Assembly: GCF_020382885.2 (NCBI RefSeq)
Contig: NC_058495.1
Span: forward strand, 21,186,127 to 21,250,126
DNA: 64,000 nt
Source: Scatophagus argus
Lineage: Eukaryota > Chordata > Actinopteri > Scatophagidae
Direction: 5' to 3'
Positions 1 through 11,041 of this stretch are shown one piece after another; position 1 is the stretch's first letter; each line of letters begins with the position of its first letter. The position numbers and the translations under genes were made by a program. The notes beneath the pieces were generated by a model that searched no databases, had not been told where the DNA came from, and was given only the letters and a program-made list of their open reading frames with translations.

Positions 1-442
1 AACCTGGGGCTGATGTCCGGACAGAGATGACAGAAGAATTACATCTGAAGGTTTTTTAAAATGTATTTATTTATTTATTTATTTTCCTGGAAAGAGAGAC
101 AGGAAGACAGACAGTATTTCTTCTCTGGGAGTGTGTCACTTCTCCTTTTGTCAGCTATAGGTCAGTGAAATCAGGATTCAGACTTTGAAGCAAATTTTCC
201 TCTTTGGGGAAAAAGATTGTGATCTTGACCGATGCTGCCCTCTACTGCTACACAGCATTAGTCACACGGCGCCACTGAATGTGGACACAACATTATTGCC
301 TTTATGATGACAGCAATTATTTATTTATTCAATTCGTAGTCATCACACTATAATTTCCTGAAGTAGAAAGAGCTACATGAACTTTGGCAATTAAAAAGGT
401 TACATATGGAAAAGGGGGCTGCATTATTAACTTTCATTTGCT

Positions 443-899
443 TTTAAAGAGGATTCACCATAATTTATACACAAAATGAAAGTTTGTAGTCCTCCTTCAT
501 GCTACATACATATAATATACACACAGGTAATTCAATTCAGAGCAGTCGAGGAGGACGGCATCAATGTTTACATCCCGCACAGTCACTATCATAAGCCCCT
601 CATCCATAAGTAGGTGCACCCTCTGAGCATTGACACAGTGTAGTTTGTGAGGAAGAAAATAGTCAACACATGAAAATGCTCACAACAAAGACATTATTGT
701 TGAGTTATTTACATTTTTTTTTTTTTTTGCTGCTTTGAGCACCACAATTGAAATGCCACTGAGCTCCATTACATTTAAGAGAAGGCCAAAATCTCAAAAA
801 GTCTGCAGCTCACATCAAAACAATCTAGATGGAAACCTAGCAATACAAGTAAAAGAAAAAATGTTTATTTTTGATTTTGGGGAGAACTGTCCCTTTAAA
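443..899. mobile_element. Non-autonomous DNA transposon (MITE), copy A
   Basis: The ends are imperfect inverted repeats: the left begins TTTAAAGAGGATTCACCATA and the right, read on the other strand, TTTAAAGGGACAGTTCTCCC. The interior has no coding potential. It shares several blocks in the same order with the element at 24871-25428, including GAGGAGGAC-GCAT-AATGTT and TTGCTTTGAGCACC-type words, so the two are copies of one family. The superfamily was not determined. Confidence 0.6.
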
Positions 900-1188
900 T
901 GACTAAAATTAGACAATCAGAAAACAAATCACGGTGACATGAGTAAAGCCAGTGAATCAGGAATTAAAAGAGAGAGAAACTTCCATTAGTAGACCAAAAG
1001 ATGACCGCAGTGCAACTATTTGTTGTTCTTTTTATAAACTGTCCAATGAAATGAAAAAGGAATAAATTAAAGAAATGTATATTTTATTATAAATATGGTT
1101 CAGACAGTGTTCAGTAGAGTGCATTGCATGTTTAAGATCTGGGAGATGTTATCATGGTTTAACCTTTGGTACTTTTTTATCATAGACA

Positions 1189-1190
<2 letters not shown>

Positions 1191-1231
<41 letters not shown>

Positions 1232-1276
1232 CGCACGCACGCACGCACACACACACACACGCATGCACATACACAC
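1191..1276. repeat. (AC)n microsatellite with GCAC interruptions
   Basis: This is a simple CA-dinucleotide tract of about 85 bp, broken by several GCAC units. It generates the spurious His-Thr-rich and Val-Cys-rich open frames seen here on both strands. Confidence 0.95.
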
Positions 1277-1707
1277 GAGCTCTCCATGATGATATTTTGT
1301 GTCATTAGAGTAATTGTTCTGTCTGTTGGTGCAGTGTTGCACTTCCACCAGCAGAGGGAGCTCTGTTCCTGTGCGTTACCAGTAACATCACTGTTTTTAA
1401 TATGTTCACATGTGGTCAGCTCTGTTGGAGAGGAAGCACAAAAGGGACCTTGTGAGCGAACTGCACCTTGCAAGCAGCTGGTTTTATAGTCGCAGAAACA
1501 GAAACAAGACACGAGTTACATTAAACACAATAAAACTTACCATATGCTAGCATATTATAAGCTAGCTTTGGGGGCGTGTGAAGCCTGATAAACTTGTGTT
1601 CACTGATGGAGTAAAACTTGTTTCACCTAACAGTCATTAACAAGGTGTTTCTCCATGTTTCTCAATGACAGGAAGGGGATATCTCATAGGAAGTGGAAGT
1701 AGCAGTG

Positions 1708-1709
<2 letters not shown>

Positions 1710-1780
<71 letters not shown>

Positions 1781-1789
1781 CACACACAT
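1710..1789. repeat. Compound (CT)n-(CA)n microsatellite
   Basis: About 18 CT units run directly into about 17 CA units, then a short CA remainder. It is a plain compound simple repeat with no sign of a gene. Confidence 0.95.
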
Positions 1790-2813
1790 GCACCCCCCAT
1801 GGTCGTCCAGTTGCCTCCCCATCCTGTGGCTGTGAGCGGTGTGAGCCAGGAACACCTCCTCTCTGCAGGGCTATGGCTGCCTGCTAGTGTTTTGGTAATC
1901 GTCATCCTCCCTGACCTGCTGGCCCGATCCTGGCGCCAGGAGTCTCCTCGCCTCCCCTCCACCTCCTCGAGCCAACTACCCCCGACCCCACGGATAATTC
2001 AGACCAGCTGTTGCAAGGTGCCTTGCTTACTCCCACCCACTATACTCACACTTGCCTCTTCTATAGTTTTGAGTAGGGGAAAAAACGGGCCCGGCTGCGG
2101 ACTTTTTTTTGGCGGCCTCTCAGTCTTTGCATGGGGTCTCACTGGTGCATAAAATAAATCCAACTCAATCACTGGCCTGGTTCCTGCTCTGCAACAAATC
2201 AGCACTGTGTCTGGATTTGGTGTCGCAATGTGGAAACACACATTCTGTGGGTATCGTGCTGTGGCAGGGAGTCAAACGCTGATATTTGCTTTTTCTGGTC
2301 CTTGCTGAGTGTCACTGACCAGAATTTCTCTCATTCCTCTGAGCGTTCAGTCTTAATGAAGTGGAATGTGTGTCACTGTGAAATGGGAGTCCAGGACAGA
2401 CTTGAGTTTTGTTGCAGAGCCATCTCTTCATTGGAGTCACATGAAGAGCATGTGCGTCCTCCATGATCAAGTGATACTGAGAGAGGGATTCAGAGTTACT
2501 GCCAAAGAATGTTTGAGGAGAAGGACGGAAAAGAAAAAGGCCTTGATTTGCGACAGATCATTTTCCTCCTGTGTTGAATTTGTGTAGCAGGAAAGGAAGC
2601 GTTTTTAGAACATATGTGCGCGTCTTCCTTTGTATACTTGGGAGTTTTTTTTGGCATTTGGGGGCTCTGTGTAAAATAAGGTGCCTCTCTGTCTATGGTC
2701 TAACCACAGTGGGACTTTGGACTGAGATGGAGGGGAACCCCAAGCTTTTGATCCCCACTCCACAACGCCAGCACTGCTGAGTAATGGCCCACAAGTGAAC
2801 TGCATGCATATAT

Positions 2814-2835
2814 ATGTGTGTGTGTGTGTGTGTGT
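2814..2835. repeat. (TG)n microsatellite
   Basis: This is a short pure TG tract. A GGT/TGG trinucleotide patch follows near 2864-2885 and a C homopolymer of about 15 bases near 3040-3054. Confidence 0.9.
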
Positions 2836-5741
2836 AACAGAGGTTTGGATTGTTTTTTTCACGGTGGTGGTGGTGGTGGTAGTGGTGCGGTTGCCTCGTA
2901 GAACAGCAGTGGATGGTTGTCAAAGACAGAGGCCTGATAGAGGGGGATGGGGGACTGGTACAAAGAGCTGTTCTGGTGGAACTATGGAGGAAAATAGTTC
3001 ATGCTGCACTGGGATTTCCTGCCTTTGCCCTGCCTGCCCCCCCCCCCCCCCCCCATCTACCCGCTCTATTCTCGACGCCCTTGGACAGCATGGAAACTGC
3101 TCGGACAATATTTCAGCCGGTGAAGCTGGGTGAAGCAATTGATTTAATGAAAAGGACTGTAGGGATCATGAGGCGAGAGATTCGGTGTTGATCCAGACTT
3201 TTGCAGGCAGATTTCCATAATTTCATTTCCTCCCTTAATCTGTCCACCTACAGGCTGTAGTGCAGATGAATAGTTTGGACCTATGCACAAAGACTCGTTT
3301 ATGTCTCGCACAGTGACATGCAACATATTCGGATGGTGTTATCTGATCTCTTATCTTACACAGGTGGAATACACATTACTTTGCGCTGTCACTGGTGCTG
3401 TGAATGGAAGCACAAGACAGTCACACCGCTGCTCCGTTTGTGTTAAAAAAAGAGGACAGGTGTGTCACCATTTGGTTGCCCTCAGACGTATCGCGTGGGT
3501 GTCAAGGAGGAGGTGGATGAGGATGAGGGGGTCTGGATTTAATGATTAAACCAGTCGCCTGCTCTTCCAGGGCTTTGATCTTAGGTGTCAGCGGCGGAGC
3601 TAGGGGGCATGTGTCACTCATTAGCAGTGTGGTGAGAGTGTGTTGGCTCACAGGTTTTCCTAGTGTGGAGCAGAGCGGAGGGGATGCTGTGAAAATGGCT
3701 GCTCATGGGGTGTTCCTACTAATAAACCCTGAGGGTGGCGTCAGAACTTGGGGGTGGGGAGCGAAAGAAAAAGAAACTTGGAGGAAAGTAGTGCAGTTCG
3801 CTCTGATAACGGCCTATGTGATGAGAATCTCTTTCACTGCCCTTTGTGGTGCACACACTTATGCTAAACTGATAGCACAGGAAGTCGAATAGACTATTTC
3901 ATTGAAAAGCACCGCTGCCAGCACTCACTGTCTTAGGGGAGGAGGGAAATGGAAACCAGATGTCTGAGATCCACCGTGAATATGTCAAAGCTCTCAGACT
4001 ATGTCAGTTCCTCCATGTCCCATTGGTGGACTGAAACATTTCTGCACTGTCATCAGTAATGTCTATAATACTCCCTCCCAGTGGACATCTCGTACAGTCT
4101 TGGCTGCGGCCATGACTTGGAGACTCCAGGAAAGAAGCTCTCACTGTTCCAGAAGAAGATTTTTTTCCTCTGTTCCTTAGGTTTCAGACCTCACCACATT
4201 CCTCAAATTTCAGGGTAACTTCCCATATCCCAAGGCGCAGTCGGGTGGCAAATCTCTCAGCACTCCTTTGTGGATAGATTGCTTTCTCTTGCTTGAGAAA
4301 ATAACAAGCTATAGAGTAATGACTTAACAAGCAACAGGATAATGGCTTCAACATGTGCAGGGCTGTGTGCATGTGTCTGTGTGCGTGCACAGATTTGGGA
4401 TTGCGGGAGCGCTTCCTTGTGCGTGTGTGTGTTTGTGTGTCTATTGTTTGGGAACCAACTGTGCAGAATCAACTGGTTCTCTGTTTGGTTGGAATTGTTT
4501 GAAAGCTGGGCCGCTGATGAATACATCGCTCTCCTCCAGGTCCGGAGCCTCTGAGCTTCTATGGGGTAATCAGCCGCCGTCCAGTGAGTTACAATGACAG
4601 GGACGGCCTGTGAGGTGTCGGTAGAGTCGGGTGTTTTCCATCATAACCAGCTGCTGCATTGGCCTCCCACACCGAAGAGCTCTTCTCAGAGTGTTCACCT
4701 CCATCTGTGTTTTGATGTTAGAGGCAGTGTGACGATGTGTGTGGTGATTAATGACAATATGACAACTGTCATATGTGCTCTGTATGAGTGTATGAACATG
4801 AAGCAGGTTGTTTGTGTTTACTATCTGTGTTTGGATGGCTTGCATCTGTTCTTGGTGCTCAATGCCTCGAGTCTTAACTTCTTTTGATCCAGCGGAGCAA
4901 TCGACACCTCAGCCCTCAACAGTGACGAAATAAACTCCTACTCCTCCTCTATACACGCATCTCTCATGTCGACGTGGCTTCAAAACTCTGTGAACTTGTG
5001 AGGCTGTTCATGGGAAATGACATGCAACAGAGACTATCATGACTCAATTAGCAATCTTTTACCTGGAAGTGAAATTCATTCACTATGCGACACATTTAGT
5101 CGTGGCATGATCCAGCTTGCCCGAGTGCTTCTCCCTTTCACACACACAGCTTTAAATGTTTCAGCAAAAAAAACCCTTGTAAAGTAAAGAACAAGTGGGA
5201 AGACAATCTGTTTCCCAACACACTGCCTGATGCTGTTTACACGCTGTTCCACCACAACATGTCCTGACAGGTGGGCACAGAGCTACATTACCGCTTTCAT
5301 AATTCTCTGTCAAGGCCTCCGGCTACAGCTCAACGTCCTTTTGCACCTTGTCTGGGAAAATATGCTCAGGTGCATTCCAGTGTGGCAAACAGGTGACAAT
5401 TCCTCCACTGTCAGGTGCAGAGGAGTCTTAGGTAAGCCTGGACTGTACATGGATGATTTTCTCAGTTTTTAGCCATGCTAGTGGGTGTATTGTGGCAGTT
5501 TTGGTCTGTTGTTCAGTCTGTCCACCACTGTGGTCCAGAGTGAAACACCTGGAGAAAGTCATGAATCACAATGACTTTGGTGACTTTGTTGGTAGTGCAT
5601 CCATGAGCTGTTTTTTAGTGAAATGTCTTTGCAGATATTACATGGGTTGGATCAAATTTGGTATGGACAGTCTGGTCTGCCTCAGGATGAATTGTAATTA
5701 CTTTGGTGGTTCCTTAACTTCTCAAGATTAAAAAAGATTAA

Positions 5742-5991
5742 AGTGACATATTTTGTCATTGGAGGGAACTCACTCCAACGAAATTTGTTCTCTGCATTTA
5801 ACCCACCCAAGTGACGTGCACACACACACAGCAAACCCGGGGCAGTGGGCGACCGCGTGCAGCGCCCGGGGAGCAGTGGGGGTTAGGTACCTTGCTCAAG
5901 GGTACCTCAGCCATGGACACCGGGGCGGGGAATCGAACCAGCGATCCACCGGTTACGGGTCCGACACCCTAACCGCTGATCCACGACTGCC
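5742..5991 (-). mobile_element. tRNA-derived SINE, copy 1
   Basis: Read on the minus strand, the right end has a tRNA-like head with a box A-like word near TGGATCAGCGGTTAGGG and a box B-like word GGTTCGATTCC, followed by a body containing GTACCCTTGAGCAAGGTACC. The tail lies at the left and ends in AT-rich ATCTTT-type units (about 5726-5741). A second copy at 55440-55687 differs at only about three positions, so both inserted recently. The family name was not settled; it resembles teleost V-SINE-like elements. Confidence 0.8.
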
Positions 5992-7187
5992 AACTACTGT
6001 CATCATCAATAGAAATGAATTCCCGTTAGCTTCAGCTGTACTTTGTGTTCAGGCAAAATTAGCAAATGTTAGGAAGCTAAATGTTGAACTAAGATAGTGA
6101 ACATGGTCAACCTTTTACCTGCTAAACATCGGCACCTTAGCTCTGGCATTGTGAGCATGTTGCTGAAGTTTTTAGCCCTTAGCTCACAGCACCATGCTTG
6201 CCTACTAAGTTGGCCTGCAGCCTCACAGAGCTTCTAGCAAGGCTGTAGACTCTTGTCTTGTTTGGTTAAGAGGAGTCACACAAGAATTATGATCATATTT
6301 TTTGTTCTGTGAAGGTCAGAAAAAATGTGTTTTGTTTGCCTTTTTTTTTTGTTTGTATTCAGCAGACGTGCTGCCCTTCAGCTTGCTGAGATGCCACACA
6401 AGAATTTAGGAGTAATGATAGTTAAGAAAGCTGGGTCAGGATGAGAATCTCTTGTTTCCTGTCCCAGGGTAGAAGTCAGGTTTATTTTCTCCCTCCCTCT
6501 CCTCTCCGATCCCACTAGCCCCAGTGTGAGGCAATGCCCAGAAGAACACACAGAGGAAAAGCAGAGAGCTCAGGCGCCATCCATCCTTCCATCTCCCCCC
6601 CCACACTATGCTTCTCACTGGCATTGAGTCTGCTGCAACACATGTCTCTGATCAAGTCCAGCCTGCGTCATCAGTTAGTAAACTCCAGGCTCCAGGAAAA
6701 CCAACAGAGAGTACATTCATAGCCGGCGACCCTGTGACTGAGTGTGTGATTCATTACTCTTTAATATGCACCCCCTACCCCCATCCCCTAACCCACCCAA
6801 CCACTTCTCCAATCCAGCCTCGGGGCAACTCCACAGCCTGATCAAATCCATCATTAAGCATACTTGTGGTGTTACCGCTGTTGGCCTTCTTATTTACCAG
6901 ATGCAGTGTTTGTGTCTCTGGCCTGTTTGCAGCTCAGCAGAGAGGTATTAGTTCTGCATTCTGACATTTACATCAGTACTGAGCTTCACTGTGTAAAAAG
7001 TACAACAGCACTGCAGAAGATCTCCCAGGGATGAAAATGCCCACCAGACCTCAACAGGGGACTCTCCAAAACACTAGAGAGTAATTAAGTGCTCTCAAGC
7101 AAGGTGACAGACATTGAGAGGTGTTAATCTTGGTGGAGGAGGCCAAGGAGGTGATATGTGAGGTGAGAGGTGCTTGGGAAGTACAGC

Positions 7188-7330
7188 TGAGGATTCAAGG
7201 ATTCAAGCATTCAAGGAGCTTTATTGTCATTTCACACATGTAGAATATGAGGTGGAACGAAATTAGTTTCCCTGGTCCCGGTGTAAGCCCAATAACCTAA
7301 ATACTAACGCTATACATATAAAAACAACAC
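7188..7330 (-). mobile_element. LINE/SINE-type 3' tail remnant
   Basis: It opens with an ATTCAAG-type short repeat (about 7193-7216), then CTTTATTGTCATTTCACACA, then AACGAAATT. On the minus strand this reads as the 3' end of a non-LTR element. The same pair of words, TTGTCATT and then AACGAAATT, occurs at the tail end of the SINE at 5742. The rest is AT-rich and its right boundary is uncertain. Confidence 0.45.
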
Positions 7331-8214
7331 TATATAAATATTAAAAACAACCAGAATAAAAGATATAACCAGTGAGCAGGGACCAGATGGCAACAATATT
7401 TACAGCAGTATTGCAGAATTGAGCAAATGAGGAATAGTGCAAATGAGACAAGTAGGGGAGGAGGGGACGGTGGCTTCACTGCTATGAAAACAGTCTTTCC
7501 CTTCTTGAGCATAAAGCAGTCATACTGTTTTGCTAATATTTTACAGACTGGCATTCCCAGGTAATACCACACAGCACACATTATTTGGATTGCCCCCAGC
7601 TGATAACCAACTTACTCACACAAGTGACTGTAACATATCAGTAAAATGATAAAATTACAGTGTGATAGTCACACATTTGAAAGGTGGTGCTTGCAAACTC
7701 AGTTTCTATGTTATGGCTCATCATGAGTAGGCCATTGATACGCACCAGACTGAACCACAGTCTGGAGTTTAAGTGGGTGTCCAAAGGATTTTCCTGGGAG
7801 AGTTCTCTCCAGGTCTTGTGTGTCATGAGTGCAGGATGAGCCCTGTTTATGAGATGCTGACAGCTCCTTCCTGTCTCCCAGGACATGAGCCCTAACTGCT
7901 GCTGCACCCAAGGCCACTCCATAGTTCCTGGCCACCCAACTCCACCCCAAAAACTTGGCTAAAACGGCAGTCTTGGGTGGGACAGCTGATGGTAGGGGGG
8001 GATGGGACACAGCGCTTGTAGTGGCAACATGCAGCAGCAGCAGCAGCAGAAACAGCACTTGAGCTCTGCAGCTTCTTGACCAAGGCAGCTTTTTTGGGTA
8101 AAGTAGGCCAATGTAAACTCCCACTTCCTGTCGGCCTTGTCTCTGAGGGGGAGAGATGATCCTTCTGTGAAGAGGGAAAGGACTGCTGCTCTGTAGGGAC
8201 CGTTTCCACTCACT

Positions 8215-8252
8215 ACACACACACACACACAAACACACACACGCACACACAC
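8215..8252. repeat. (AC)n microsatellite
   Basis: This is a CA tract with a few AAAC and GCAC interruptions. A short purine-rich GAGA run follows at about 8290-8302. Confidence 0.9.
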
Positions 8253-8543
8253 ATAAATAGAAATACAGCCGAAGAGGCAGGCGAGTGAGCGAGAGAGAGA
8301 GCGAGGAATACACAAACACAGTGGGGTTCAGGAATGTTAAACACATGCTTTATGGCATAAATAGCAGCCACTTTTGGTAAATTACAGTGAGTGCTCTGGC
8401 ACTGTAAAGCACACAGCAGGAAAACGCTCTCAGATTTCAGATCCAGGCCCTCCACTCTCCCCAAGGAACAAGAAGGGGAGCATGTTCTGTTTTCATTTCT
8501 CTATAAAAAGGCAGAAAGTACACTAACATGTGATGCAAAAAAG

Positions 8544-8544
<1 letters not shown>

Positions 8545-8608
<64 letters not shown>
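8545..8608. repeat. (TA)32 microsatellite
   Basis: This is an uninterrupted TA dinucleotide run of 64 bp. It is self-complementary and prone to hairpin formation and length change. It produces the Tyr-Ile open frames on both strands. Confidence 0.97.
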
Positions 8609-8613
<5 letters not shown>

Positions 8614-9748
8614 ATTGTAGCCAACAAAAATGAAATAATGTAAGAAAATATGCAAATGAAGATCATCAAAAGAAAGTCAAACTCTGAGCAAACTTGAGAA
8701 TAGAGGTTAAATGAGGCACTTGTTTCGGTTGCATTTTCTAGCACAGTTAACACCCTCACCTCAGGACATACCAGCTGACATCATCAAAACACTGCAGAGC
8801 TAACCTCCAACAGCTGAGATTTTAATAGCCCTTTTATCCAAGAGCATCCTGGCTAAGAGACATGAGAACATAATGGCCAAAGGAACCGCAATCAAGGACT
8901 CTTGCATTAGTTCCATATTGGACCTGGTTGGTGTTCGGCCACAGATGTTTGAGAATCTGTATAAGCACTTTTGTTTGAAGTAGTGACTGCGAGAGGTGAG
9001 TCACTGCTACATGCTGCAATGGTCGTCCTGGCTGGTAGCTGTGAGCACATTTCCCTGACTCAGAAGGAAATAAGGAATTGTGCCGTGGAACAGCTTACCT
9101 CACTCTGTGCTGGCCTGCCTGGGCCTCAGCCCACGCACACCAGCTAACTGAGTGATTGACTAGTGGCCTGACTTACTGACTGAGAGCAGAGGAGCCATGG
9201 GAACCTACAGCTCCAGTCTGGGCAGACTCTGACTCACTGTCTAGCTGGAGGAAGAGGAGAATGTTATACTCTCCCCGAGGAGGAAAAAAACACACACGCA
9301 CTGCCGTCATGGATTCAGCTTACTGGAATTCCACCTTAAGATCGTTTCAAGAGATGCAGTGTATGCATGTATGAACTCATGTAAGATCTTGAGATTGATT
9401 GAAAACAGATTTTCACTCGGGCTCACTTTTAGCAGTACATGCAAACACACCGTCACATATCCAGGAGTGTTTGCACAGTGACAGTGAGAAGTAGATGGCA
9501 GGTGGAAAGTGGAAGCAGGTGCAATCACTTGTTCCTGTCCATCACACAGTGAGCTCACCTGCACATCAGCCAATTCGGTTTCACTCTACACACCCAACAA
9601 GAAAAATCTCCCAGTTAATGATCTATCAGACCCTTTTATAACCAACGAATCAACTGCATCCATTTTCACATTTTACCAAAGAGATAAAACTGTACAGCTG
9701 TGCATTTTTGTGTTAATGACAGATCAGATTTTACTAAACATAAATTAC

Positions 9749-9754
9749 TTTATT
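9749..9754 (-). other. Poly(A) signal of snai1 (likely)
   Basis: The minus strand reads AATAAA here, about 1.3 kb past the snai1 stop codon. The interval 9735-11041 has no coding potential and fits a long snai1 3'UTR. This is inferred from the signal and position only. Confidence 0.5.
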
Positions 9755-11041
9755 GAATGAAAATTTATCAGTTACAACATACAAGAAATGGATGTGAACA
9801 CAAAAGCATGATACAAAATTGTAATAACACATTATCTGCACATTGCACTATAAAACACTGCCATAAAATGTGTAGGAGAGTTAAAAATTCATCTTTGAAC
9901 TGTCCATTTACAGGGTTCTGATCACATATTGGACAACTATGTCTCCATAGCGTAAACCTTAAAAATCTTTGGTCCCAGCCTTCTTGCATTTTTCCAACTG
10001 TTTGGTACGAACTTCTGCTAATACTGCAATCAAAGTTTATTTTAAATCCAGAAATACTAACTGAGGTAAAAGAAGCGTTTTTGGTTTCAAAAGTAATGCA
10101 TTTTCAAGGCACGAATTCATTTGCCCGACAAAATATGGCTTTGGTTGTTGTTATTATTAACACTGCAGTAACTTTGAGTGCATGGCTTGCATTGTCACCC
10201 ACCTTGCGGTGCCACAAAGTGAATCTTCTTTAGAAAATGACAGACTGGAGGTCTTTTCCTATCTCTGAAAACCATCAGATTAAAGAGAAGGTTTGGATGT
10301 AGTCAAAACAGAGGCTTAAAATGATCCCCACTGGTGAAAAAAGACTAACTGATGCCATTCTTTTGTGATGACATGCTTCCTCTTTTTTCTTTAGTAAACC
10401 AAGGGCAGTGGAAGTCACCTGCTATCAACCAGTGAAGGTCATGGTTGTAGCACCTGTTAGCACCTCGTCTATCTACACCACAGTACCAGGGACAGCTGTG
10501 TGTGCATTTGCTTTTGTGTGTGTGTGTGAGAGAGAGAGTGTGTGTGTGTTCTGAGGCACGCTGAGAGATTTATTCCACCCACGCACCCCTACCTCTCAGC
10601 AGCTGTGTCTAGGCCATGATCCTGAACTGGCCGGCACCAGGACAGAGACAGGAAAGAACACCTCTTACCCCAATGAGTTCACTACATATTTGGTCTTTGG
10701 AATGGGCACAATAGCAACAAAGGGGCTGATATCAAGTCAGTGTCTGAATTGCTCTGTTCAGATTTGGTCCAGCCTCAAGACCTCAATCTAGATTGGAAGA
10801 AAAAAAATATGCTCCTCAGATGTTTTTTTGTTTTTTTTTTCACAGAGCAGAGAAGCTAAATGGCTTGTAAAGTCGGATCCAATAATGAGGCTCGATTCCT
10901 TTCAAGTCTCTTAAAAATAGGCCGTTTCATATTCTTTGTGGCCTTACAGGTAGTCAACAGGCTAGCTGGGCTCGTGTAGACCACTAGCCCTCTGCTGCCC
11001 TGAGCTCGGAGTGGGTCCCCTCTGTCCGTCTCTGTGGTGTC

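Larger units (their letters stand above)
1..9730. other. Gene-free region downstream of snai1
   Basis: No exon-like open frame with recognisable protein similarity was found on either strand. The longest open frames are short and mostly cross CA/TG or TA microsatellites, which stay open for compositional reasons. The stretch holds a MITE, several microsatellites, a tRNA-derived SINE and a LINE-type 3' tail, listed separately. It could be intergenic DNA or a large intron of a gene lying to the left; the sequence does not decide this. Confidence 0.6.

Noticed and set aside
1095-1512. Overlapping His-Thr-rich and Val-Cys-rich open frames on both strands
   Set aside because: They are translations of a CA/TG microsatellite, which has no stop codons in several frames.
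5753-6097. A 114-codon frame with a near copy at 55451-55690
   Set aside because: The shared part is the SINE read in its antisense direction, not a gene family.
7711-8346. A 211-codon minus-strand frame
   Set aside because: It crosses a CA repeat and a CAG-rich patch, shows no domain, and lacks convincing splice or start context.
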